Source: Anaerolineae bacterium (GTDB taxonomy: Bacteria; Chloroflexota; Anaerolineae; Aggregatilineales; Phototrophicaceae). Taken from it: a stretch of 5,717 nucleotides of DNA. The notes under the pieces were generated by a model. That model was not told the origin of the DNA. It saw only the letters and a list, made by a program, of their open reading frames with translations, and ran no database searches. The stretch covers positions 1 through 5,717 of the forward strand of contig JALONZ010000237.1 in assembly GCA_025454675.1 (NCBI GenBank). Direction: 5' to 3'. Both the position numbers and the translations under genes were made by a program. Below are positions 1 through 5,515 of this stretch, in pieces. The number at the start of each line of letters is the position of its first letter. The stretch's first letter is position 1.

Positions 1-552
1 GTGTTACTTGGTGATGCGTCCCCTGTGTTAAATGCGATGGCGGGGCTTATTCTGCCGTATTTGGCGATGCGCCAACCCCATATTAAAGAAGTGACCAACG
101 GTGAATTATTGGCGCTGATGGATATGGTACTCAAAGATTTGGAAGCGGGTGATTTGCTCCCTGCGGTGTATGAAGATATTCAGGCGCAATGTGTGGGCTT
201 ATTGCGTCAATTGTTGACGGGCGGTGTGACTCATGTGATGTTGACCCTGTTTGATAAGCCTGTTTTGGAAACTGTTGTGACCGAAAAACCGAAGGAAATC
301 CCGCTCAAACCGACACTGCTCCCCAAAACAGGGCAGTTGAATCCGTTGTATGGTGAGGCGAAAGCACAAACGCCGAATCCCACCCCAAAGCCACCGGATT
401 TGGCGCAATTGCCCGATGATAATGTGCCAAATACCCCAACGGAGCAAATGTTTGTCAAAGATATTTTCTTGGATAAGTCGCGCAAGCGTGTTTTACCAAT
501 TCCCGACTTGCCCAAACCGGATACCAAAAAGAAGGATGATGATACGCGATGA
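1..552 (+). CDS. Unrecognised protein with Pro/Lys-rich C-terminal tail (5' partial)
   Basis: The reading frame is open from the first base, so the GTG at position 1 may be an internal Val and the gene probably starts outside the window. I do not recognise the family. Residues 1-85 as numbered here look mostly helical and moderately hydrophobic, with Leu/Met-rich segments and no clear transmembrane span. From about residue 95 the protein becomes a low-complexity tail rich in Pro, Lys, Thr and Asp, ending in the run KKKDDDTR, which suggests a disordered linker or docking tail. An LPKTG pentapeptide lies at residues 107-111, but it has no following hydrophobic segment, so it is not a normal sortase signal. 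The stop codon overlaps the ATG of the TPR gene (ATGA at 549-552), which points to translational coupling and a shared operon. It is probably cytoplasmic, although the missing N-terminus could hold a membrane or signal segment. That it is a real gene is likely; its function is unknown. Confidence 0.75.
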   Translation: MLLGDASPVLNAMAGLILPYLAMRQPHIKEVTNGELLALMDMVLKDLEAGDLLPAVYEDIQAQCVGLLRQLLTGGVTHVMLTLFDKPVLETVVTEKPKEIPLKPTLLPKTGQLNPLYGEAKAQTPNPTPKPPDLAQLPDDNVPNTPTEQMFVKDIFLDKSRKRVLPIPDLPKPDTKKKDDDTR

Positions 553-1067
553 ACGACCCCAATCATCAACTGGATTTATTGCGAAAAGTGCGCCTTGCGC
601 TTAAAAATCATCAATATCAAAGTGCCATCACCTATTTGCAAGAGACAGTTGAATTGGCGCATACATCGGGTGATTATGGCGCAGAAGGGCGGCATCTTGG
701 CAATCTGGCGTTGATTTATTATCGGCTCAATCAACCAGAACGGGCGCTAGATTATTTTCAGAAAGCCTTGCGTTGTGCGCGATTAGATAATGACCGTGTG
801 ACAGAAGGCGGGTTATTGGGCAACATTGGCAACATTTTACGTGAATTGGGTCGGTATGATGATGCCAAAACCTATCTGCAACAAGCCCTCGTCATTGCCC
901 GTGATATTAGCGATAGGCGCGGGATGGGCATTTGGTTGGGCAATTTGGGCTTGTTGTATGATGATATGAAAGAGGTTCAAGAAGCGATTGGCTTTCATGC
1001 TCAATCGGTAGAGATTGCGCGTGAATTTAATGATAAGCGCGGGCTTGCGTCATATGACGGCAGGTGA
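549..1067 (+). CDS. TPR-repeat protein, N-terminal fragment (frameshifted gene)
   Basis: This is the front part of a tetratricopeptide-repeat protein, a helical scaffold for protein-protein contacts, probably cytoplasmic. After a first helical pair (residues about 4-40), three repeats keep an exact 40-residue period: 42-81, 82-121 and 122-161. Each carries the core pattern 'LGN(L/I)' followed by a Leu/Tyr-rich turn and an 'A...Y.QAL.IAR' second helix. Repeats with this extended 40-residue spacing resemble the TPR_12/Kinesin-light-chain-like class. A fifth repeat starts at residue 162 (DKRGLASY) and is cut by a stop at 1065-1067. The rest of the protein continues in frame +1 from about 1054, so this is one gene broken by a frameshift. 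The start ATG overlaps the previous stop by 4 bases, with AAGGA at 532-536 as a rather distant ribosome binding site. The truncated product would end with half a repeat. The fragment is certainly coding; the binding partner is unknown. Confidence 0.85.
   Translation: MNDPNHQLDLLRKVRLALKNHQYQSAITYLQETVELAHTSGDYGAEGRHLGNLALIYYRLNQPERALDYFQKALRCARLDNDRVTEGGLLGNIGNILRELGRYDDAKTYLQQALVIARDISDRRGMGIWLGNLGLLYDDMKEVQEAIGFHAQSVEIAREFNDKRGLASYDGR
1032..1067 (+). other. Frameshift junction: 26-nt deletion inside the fifth TPR
   Basis: The fifth repeat begins at 1032 in the upstream frame. The matching second half, starting MTAGELVF in the other frame at 1054, aligns without gaps to the last 24 residues of the previous repeat. 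The next repeat therefore starts at 1126, only 94 nt after 1032 instead of 120. The missing 26 nt restore both the 40-residue period and the reading frame. Eight residues corresponding to 'LGNLGLLY' of repeat 4, plus two bases, are absent. The sequence TCATATGACG at the junction fits a slip between short TAT copies, but that mechanism is inferred. Confidence 0.75.
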
Positions 1068-1467
1068 ATTGGTATTTGCGTTTAATTACCTCAAAGAAGC
1101 CACCGATTTATTCCGCGAATTGGGTGAACAAGCCGATTTAACATTGCGCCTGACGATGATGGGCAACATCCAGATGGATTTGGGTAAATTGGCAAATACC
1201 CCCAAACAAGCCCGCAAACATTTTGCCGAAGCATTGGAGTTATACACCCAAACATTGCGACTATCACGCATGGTACAAGATACCACCACCGAAGCCCAAT
1301 TATTGAGCAATATCGGGCGCATTTATCTGGCACTTGAACAATATGACCGTGCGGTTGAGTATTTTTATGCCGCCAGTCAATTGTATAATACACTTGGCAT
1401 GGAAGCCGAATATCGGCAATGTGTCTTTCAAATTGAACAGGGTATGAAACTCATTAACCAGTTATAG
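1054..1467 (+). CDS. TPR-repeat protein, C-terminal fragment (frameshifted gene)
   Basis: This is the continuation of the TPR gene that starts at 549, in a different frame. I place the left end at ATG 1054, where TPR similarity resumes. Upstream in-frame starts at 1015 (TTG) and 1030 (ATG) only read the previous frame out of phase. No ribosome binding site is visible before any of them, which argues against independent translation. The fragment holds the second helix of repeat five, then a longer unit of about 51 residues with an insertion around 'KLANTPKQ'. A normal 40-residue repeat follows (DTTTEAQLLSNIGRIY, then EYFYAASQLY), and then a capping helix. With the deleted 26 nt restored, the intact protein would be about 313 residues with six to seven repeats. 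The stop lies 6 nt before the sortase gene, within the same operon. Whether the break is a natural mutation or an assembly error cannot be told from one sequence. Confidence 0.8.
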   Translation: MTAGELVFAFNYLKEATDLFRELGEQADLTLRLTMMGNIQMDLGKLANTPKQARKHFAEALELYTQTLRLSRMVQDTTTEAQLLSNIGRIYLALEQYDRAVEYFYAASQLYNTLGMEAEYRQCVFQIEQGMKLINQL

Positions 1468-1473
1468 GGTCTT

Positions 1474-2115
1474 ATGTATCGTAGACGGTCATCTTCATCT
1501 CGAACACTTTTTACCCTCATCTTACTCGGTATGGTGGGGGGAATTGCATTTTTGATTTTTGATGGATTACGTACCTCATCCACACCCATTTCTACGCCAT
1601 CCATCCCAACCATCGAACAACCTACCAGCACACCTCAAGTCATCGTTCAACAACCCACAGCCAGCATTACAGCCACCCCAACCCCCGCGCCCAAGACAGT
1701 ATCGTTGGTCATCCCCTCGTTAGCCGTCAATGCCCCGATTATTGATGTATATTTGGTGGATGGCATTTGGGATGTGAGTTTGCTGGGGGTGAATGTGGGG
1801 CATTTGCAAGGCACAGCACGAGTTGGCGAAGTGGGGAATGTGGTGCTTTCTGGGCATGTGGAATTGCGCGATGGTCATAAAGGGGTATTCAGCCTGCTCA
1901 GTCAGGCAGTCATTGGCGACCGTGTGATTGTGGTGGATGGCGGTATACAGACACAATATGTCATCACGGAAGTGTATACAACCACACCCGATGACCTGAC
2001 ACCTGTTTATCCAACTATTGAACCACGCCTAACGCTAATTACCTGTGGGAGTTATGATTTTTTTAGTAATCAATATTTAGAACGCACCATCGTCGTTGCT
2101 GTGCCGATAGGATAG
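1474..2115 (+). CDS. Sortase, class E/F-like, membrane-anchored
   Basis: This is a cysteine transpeptidase of the sortase superfamily. Such enzymes cleave a C-terminal sorting motif in exported proteins and join the protein to a surface amine. The N-terminus is basic (YRRRSSSSR), followed by a membrane helix at about residues 12-29, so the catalytic domain lies outside the membrane. A Thr/Pro/Ser-rich stalk runs from about 35 to 74 and contains TPTPAP. The sortase barrel covers about 76-213. The catalytic residues are visible: His128 in 'VVLSGHVELRDG', Cys191 in 'LTLITCGS' and Arg204 in 'YLERTIVVA'. The 'SGHV...GVFSLL...GDRV' pattern is closest to class E/F enzymes; the exact class is not certain. 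Its 213 residues are normal for the family. The ATG lies 6 nt after the TPR stop, with AGGG at 1466-1469 close upstream. No canonical LPXTG-anchored substrate or lipid II/pilin gene is in the window, so the substrate is unknown. Confidence 0.93.
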   Translation: MYRRRSSSSRTLFTLILLGMVGGIAFLIFDGLRTSSTPISTPSIPTIEQPTSTPQVIVQQPTASITATPTPAPKTVSLVIPSLAVNAPIIDVYLVDGIWDVSLLGVNVGHLQGTARVGEVGNVVLSGHVELRDGHKGVFSLLSQAVIGDRVIVVDGGIQTQYVITEVYTTTPDDLTPVYPTIEPRLTLITCGSYDFFSNQYLERTIVVAVPIG

Positions 2116-2118
2116 GGC

Positions 2119-2754
2119 ATGTCGCGCTGGGATTGGCTCAAAAAGCACCTCATCACCTTGTTTTGGCAGGTGGATAAGCCCGTTTTGTTGGTGGTGGATG
2201 TATCGCCCCAAACCTGCTTACAATTGATGAAAACTGCGTCTAAACCGAGCGTTTCGCGCTTGCATCATCGCAATTTATTTGCGGATGGTCGGCGTTATCA
2301 CTTAGAACCAACATCCAATGGTTTTGAGATGACCACCACGCATAAAATTTGGTGGCAACGCAGGCGCACTGTTTTTAGTGCCGTGATGAATGGGTCATTC
2401 TCGGCATTTGGCGATAACTTGTTTCGCTTGCGACTCGATACCCACATTCGCCTGATTTATCTGCTGGATGTGTTTTTGCTCCCCGTATTTATGACATCCA
2501 TCCTCATTTATACCCCGTGGCACCCCCTGATTATCATCGCATTGAGCCTGATTTTATTGGGGTTATCATGGAGCGCCCATCGGTCTCAGGTGGCATTCGA
2601 GATGAATGAAATGGTGTGGTTTATTCGTAAGTCACTCGAAGACCATCTGGCAGAGGTGGAACAATTGCCCACTGATAACCCAGTGGTGATGAATCTTGAC
2701 CAAGATTTTGAACGCGAGTGGCAACGATTTTATTCTAATCAGAAAAAGGGGTGA
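2119..2754 (+). CDS. Unrecognised protein with two membrane helices
   Basis: I do not recognise the family of this 211-residue protein. Two hydrophobic segments at about residues 112-131 and 135-152 are joined by a short turn (YTPWH), forming a probable hairpin of transmembrane helices. The first 110 residues are soluble-looking and basic, with strands alternating with Arg/His-rich stretches such as RRYHLEP and WWQRRRT. The last 58 residues are soluble and contain an amphipathic, acidic helix (KSLEDHLAEVEQL). Both ends are probably on the same side of the membrane; the basic residues flanking the segments suggest the cytoplasm. The start lies 3 nt after the sortase stop, and its ribosome binding site TAGGA (2108-2112) lies within the sortase 3' end, so the two genes are probably translated together. 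It may accompany the sortase at the membrane, but only position supports that. Two hairpins follow the stop. Confidence 0.8.
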   Translation: MSRWDWLKKHLITLFWQVDKPVLLVVDVSPQTCLQLMKTASKPSVSRLHHRNLFADGRRYHLEPTSNGFEMTTTHKIWWQRRRTVFSAVMNGSFSAFGDNLFRLRLDTHIRLIYLLDVFLLPVFMTSILIYTPWHPLIIIALSLILLGLSWSAHRSQVAFEMNEMVWFIRKSLEDHLAEVEQLPTDNPVVMNLDQDFEREWQRFYSNQKKG

Positions 2755-2757
2755 AAT

Positions 2758-2803
2758 ATGTGGCGGACATACAAGGCGAAAAGCCTCTAGTCCGCCATTA
2801 CAT
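2758..2803. terminator. Inverted repeat after the sortase operon, possible terminator
   Basis: TGGCGGAC at 2761-2768 pairs perfectly with GTCCGCCA at 2790-2797. A nested 4-bp stem, AGGC (2774-2777) with GCCT (2783-2786), closes a GAAAA loop. The outer stem can extend by ATG 2758-2760 with CAT 2801-2803 across a 3-nt bulge. It starts 3-6 nt after the stop of the 2119 gene. There is no strong T run on either side, so it is not a classic intrinsic terminator. It may act as an RNA 3'-end stabiliser or a factor-assisted stop. Confidence 0.5.
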
Positions 2804-2823
2804 TTCTAAACAGGGGCGTGTAA

Positions 2824-2856
2824 GGGACGACTAGCGCCAAGCGTGTATGTCGTCCC
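2824..2856. terminator. Second inverted repeat between convergent genes
   Basis: GGGACGAC at 2824-2831 pairs perfectly with GTCGTCCC at 2849-2856, around a 17-nt loop that holds a small CGC/GCG stem. It lies 12 nt beyond the ald stop on the minus strand and follows the first hairpin on the plus strand. It could therefore serve as the 3' end of ald, the operon, or both. No T tract is present, so the terminator role is inferred from its position between convergent genes. Confidence 0.5.
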
Positions 2857-2867
2857 AAGATGATAGA

Positions 2868-3983
2868 TTACCGAACCACCGTCCGCACATCCGTCAAATC
2901 CAAATTAAATGTCTCGGCAACGGCTTGGTGCGTCACTTTGCCTTCATGGATATTCAACCCGTTCATCAAACCCACATCGCCACGCATGGCATCATGCAAG
3001 CCTGCATCGGCAAGACGCAACGCATAGCGCAAAGTGGCATTCGATAACGCGAGGCTGGATGTTCTGGGGACGGCACCGGGCATATTTGCCACGCCATAAT
3101 GCACCACACCATCAATGATATAGGTGGGGTTGCTATGGGTGGTGGGGCGGGTTGTCTCCACACAACCGCCTTGGTCAACCGCCACATCCACAATCACACT
3201 GCCTGTTGGCATGGTCGAAAGCATATCACGGCGAATCAGATGTGGGGCTTTTGCGCCAACAATCAACACCGCGCCAATGACGGCATCCGCATGACGAATC
3301 ACATCGGCAATATTCCCCGAATTGGAATACAGTGTGGTCAAGCGTCCGTGCATGGTATCATCCAAATAACGCAGACGGTCAATATTAATATCCAACACGG
3401 TCACATCTGCGCCCATACCGAGCGCCATTTTCGCCGCGTTCATGCCGACTGTACCCGCGCCCAACACCACCACATTGGCAGGCTTAACCCCAGGCACACC
3501 ACCCATCAAAATCCCGCGTTGACCAACCGTTTTCGTCAGATATTGCGCCACGACTTGGGTCGCCATCCGTCCCGCCACTTCGCTCATGGGTTCAAGCAAG
3601 GGGAGCATCCCTTTTTTGTCGGTGACAGTTTCGTATGCCACCCCAGTTACACCACTTTTTATCATGGCGTGGGTCAATTCTTCGGCGGCGGCGAGGTGCA
3701 AATAGGTGAATAAAATTTGCCCTTCACGCATATAGGGATATTCCACAGGTTGCGGTTCTTTGACCTTAATCACCATATTGGCGCGTGTCCATGCTTCTTC
3801 TGCACTTTGGACAATTTTCGCGCCCGCCTGCACATATTCCGCATCACTGAACGCGCTACCCATACCCGCATTCGTCTCCACCAACACCTGATGACCATGC
3901 GCGACCAATTCACGCACACCTGCGGGGGGGAGTGCCACCCGATATTCGTCTGTTTTAATTTCTTTTGGGATACCAATAATCAT
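2868..3983 (-). CDS. ald: Alanine dehydrogenase (EC 1.4.1.1)
   Basis: This enzyme catalyses NAD-dependent, reversible oxidative deamination of L-alanine to pyruvate and ammonium in the cytoplasm, linking alanine catabolism with nitrogen assimilation. Its 371 residues match the usual length of the family. The N-terminus MIIGIPKEIKTDEYRVALPP is typical. Expected functional residues are present: Arg15 and Lys75 (in KVKEP) for pyruvate binding, His96 (YLHLA) as catalytic base, Asp270 (VAVDQGG) in the active site, and the conserved 'VANMPGAVPRTS' segment at 298-310. The NAD-binding Rossmann fold shows GAGTVG at 175-180, with Asp198 at the end of the second strand holding the ribose. AAAGGAA at about 3991-3997 (minus strand) lies 8-10 nt before the ATG and fixes the start. 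The gene is monocistronic here, convergent with the sortase operon and divergent from the beta-helix gene. A possible -10 TACAAT lies at 4029-4024. Nothing is broken. Confidence 0.97.
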   Translation of the reverse strand: MIIGIPKEIKTDEYRVALPPAGVRELVAHGHQVLVETNAGMGSAFSDAEYVQAGAKIVQSAEEAWTRANMVIKVKEPQPVEYPYMREGQILFTYLHLAAAEELTHAMIKSGVTGVAYETVTDKKGMLPLLEPMSEVAGRMATQVVAQYLTKTVGQRGILMGGVPGVKPANVVVLGAGTVGMNAAKMALGMGADVTVLDINIDRLRYLDDTMHGRLTTLYSNSGNIADVIRHADAVIGAVLIVGAKAPHLIRRDMLSTMPTGSVIVDVAVDQGGCVETTRPTTHSNPTYIIDGVVHYGVANMPGAVPRTSSLALSNATLRYALRLADAGLHDAMRGDVGLMNGLNIHEGKVTHQAVAETFNLDLTDVRTVVR

Positions 3984-4152
3984 AATTTTTTTCCTTTGTT
4001 ATGGGGACGGCTGATAAATAAAAATTGTACATGATGTCCTATTTTTATGCTAGTTTTTGCTACATTGTGTCTGAAAATCACATTATTTTTGATTCTGCAT
4101 ACAATTTGTGGTACTTTAATCAAATACATTTTATCACTCAAAGGATATAGGT
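3984..4152. promoter_or_regulatory. AT-rich divergent promoter region (ald / beta-helix gene)
   Basis: These 169 nt separate two divergent genes and are much richer in A/T than the flanks. Toward ald, TACAAT (4029-4024 on the minus strand) is a fair -10 with no convincing -35. Toward the beta-helix gene, TTGATT (4089-4094) with TACTTT (4112-4117) at 17 nt, or the later TTTAAT, are weak candidates. AAAGGA at 4140-4145 is the ribosome binding site for ATG 4153. An AT-only inverted repeat, ATAAAAAT (4018-4025) with ATTTTTAT (4041-4048), may be an operator, but such sequences arise easily in AT-rich DNA. No coding signal is seen. Confidence 0.45.
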
Positions 4153-5457
4153 ATGATAAATATTCAAAAAATGGCTGTTTGGGGCATCTTATTGCTGATG
4201 CTATCGGTTGCGATTGTCACGCCTGCCCGTGCCGATTCGCTGGTGTCGGAATGCACAGAACGCGCTTTGCAAATCGCATTAGAAGCAGGTGGCGATGTGC
4301 AATTGAAATTTGATGAGGACTGCGTGATTGTATTCTCGGTCACAGCCCAATTATATGCTGATGTGGCTGTTACCAATATCGGTGATACATCGGTTGTGTT
4401 TGATGGGGATGCCAGAGGGCGCTTATTTGAGGTCAATTTTGTAGATGCGACCTTCACCAATATCACCTTCCGCAATACCGATTCGACCACCATCACCACA
4501 GGCGCGGGTGATTTTGGTGGCGCATTCAGCAATTATGGCAATCTAACCCTCATCGGATGCGTGTTTGAAAATAACAAAGCAGGGCAAGGTGGCGCAATTT
4601 TTTCCACAGGTGGGATTGTCACCATTGAAGATAGCCTATTCATCAACAATTCAGCCGTTTTTGGCGGTGCGATTGGCGCGGTTGATGACACCATCAGCAT
4701 CACCAACAGCCGCTTCGTGCAAAATAATGCGGATGTATTCGGTTCGGTGTTGATTGCCGCCACTAGCACCATGACCATCACCAACAGCCAAATTGTGGAT
4801 AACACCGCATTATCAAGTGCCACCATTTTTAATGATAGAAGCCAACTCACCATAGACGGCGTGCTATTCGCCAATAATATCTCTGAGGATACGACTGAAG
4901 ACCCGCTCAATGATGTGGACGCAGATGATACGATTGCGGGCGCGATTTTTAATTATTTAGGCGAGATGACCATCACCAACAGCACCTTCACCGGTAATAG
5001 CGCCGATTATGGCGGTGCCATTGCCAACGCGGGGGGCAACGCGACCCTCACCCATAACACCTTTGTCGGGAATGTCGCCGTAGAAAGTGGCGATACCCTA
5101 CAAACATCCGATAAATTGTTTGGGCAAGCTGTCCCCGTGGGTGAAATGATTCTCGCGGGTAATATTTTCATGGATGGCGCATGTGTGGGCGATGGTGAAG
5201 CCACATTTACCGATGGTGGCAATAATATTCAGTTCAATGCACCCGATTGTTTTGGCGATAAATTTGACCCAGAAGTCAAATTATTGGATGACTTATATTT
5301 CTTAGCCCAAAATCCTGCCGAATATGACGCGCCGTGCTTACTCGAAACCGACCAACTCGGTCAGGCACGCCCATTGGGTGCATCCTGCACGATTGGCGCG
5401 ATTGAATTGGATGATGACGGCGCATTGGCATTGCCCGAAGCAACACCCGCCCCATAA
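4153..5457 (+). CDS. Secreted right-handed beta-helix protein with choice-of-anchor Q-like C-terminus
   Basis: This 434-residue protein is exported and probably sits at or beyond the cell surface. A signal peptide is clear: a Lys-containing start, a hydrophobic core at about residues 8-22, and cleavage after Ala27 (ARA|DS). Residues about 60-310 form a right-handed parallel beta-helix of the pectin-lyase/Pmp type. Coils show 'GGAI' or 'GGAF' and an 'NS.F..N' turn. The turn positions F138, F163, F188, I214, F239, F279 and F304 are spaced 25, 25, 26, 25, 40 and 25 residues. The 40-residue step contains an acidic loop (about 244-260). The C-terminal block 'DQLGQARPLGASC' followed by 'TIGAIE' (400-418) matches the ending I know from choice-of-anchor Q proteins. 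The expected membrane anchor is missing: the protein stops at LPEATPAP. Seven Cys remain in the mature protein. No polysaccharide-lyase catalytic residues could be assigned; an adhesin or structural role is as likely. AAAGGA at 4140-4145 supports the start. Confidence 0.85.
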   Translation: MINIQKMAVWGILLLMLSVAIVTPARADSLVSECTERALQIALEAGGDVQLKFDEDCVIVFSVTAQLYADVAVTNIGDTSVVFDGDARGRLFEVNFVDATFTNITFRNTDSTTITTGAGDFGGAFSNYGNLTLIGCVFENNKAGQGGAIFSTGGIVTIEDSLFINNSAVFGGAIGAVDDTISITNSRFVQNNADVFGSVLIAATSTMTITNSQIVDNTALSSATIFNDRSQLTIDGVLFANNISEDTTEDPLNDVDADDTIAGAIFNYLGEMTITNSTFTGNSADYGGAIANAGGNATLTHNTFVGNVAVESGDTLQTSDKLFGQAVPVGEMILAGNIFMDGACVGDGEATFTDGGNNIQFNAPDCFGDKFDPEVKLLDDLYFLAQNPAEYDAPCLLETDQLGQARPLGASCTIGAIELDDDGALALPEATPAP

Positions 5458-5468
5458 ATACAATTCTA

Positions 5469-5507
5469 ATCCATCTATCGCATAATGGGGGTATGTGATA
5501 CATGGAT
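5469..5507 (+). promoter_or_regulatory. Imperfect 15-bp hairpin abutting the ribosome binding site of the receiver gene
   Basis: Positions 5469-5483 pair with 5493-5507 around a 9-nt loop (5484-5492). Of the 15 pairs, 13 are Watson-Crick, one is G-T (5480/5496) and one is a C-C mismatch (5475/5501). The right arm ends directly at the AGG (5508-5510) that serves ATG 5516. The left arm 5477-5483 (ATCGCAT) can instead pair perfectly with 5511-5517 (ATGCGAT), which covers the start codon. It could be an RNA switch, a DNA operator, or the 3' hairpin of the beta-helix gene; it lacks a T tract. Confidence 0.45.
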
Positions 5508-5515
5508 AGGATGCG

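Noticed and set aside
319..333. LPKTG pentapeptide in the first protein as a sortase substrate motif
   Set aside because: It sits about 70 residues before the C-terminus, with no following hydrophobic segment and no signal peptide in view, so it does not form a cell-wall sorting signal. A chance match in a Pro/Lys-rich tail is likelier.
231..569. Open frame of 112 codons on the minus strand opposite the first gene
   Set aside because: The composition is Gly/Ser/Phe-rich low complexity. It is antisense to a gene coupled to its operon neighbour, and it has no clear ribosome binding site.
3099..3713. Long open frame (204 codons) on the plus strand opposite ald
   Set aside because: It lies wholly antisense to a well-conserved alanine dehydrogenase. 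Its translation is rich in His, Thr and Asn with no recognisable pattern, as expected for a shadow frame.
4018..4048. AT-only inverted repeat (ATAAAAAT / ATTTTTAT) and nearby TTTTT-GCTA direct repeat as an operator
   Set aside because: Such repeats are expected by chance in this AT-rich intergenic stretch, and no known regulator site is matched. It is kept only as a remark in the promoter-region entry.
4690..4983. Repeated DNA words (18-nt identical copies at 4771-4788 and 4966-4983, shorter copy at 4699-4710)
   Set aside because: They encode the same 'TITNS' turn of successive beta-helix coils, so they reflect protein repeat structure and codon reuse rather than a mobile or regulatory repeat.
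5437..5454. LPEATPAP at the end of the beta-helix protein as a sorting signal
   Set aside because: The order is LPEAT, not LPXTG. No membrane helix or basic tail follows, and the other frames downstream do not supply one.
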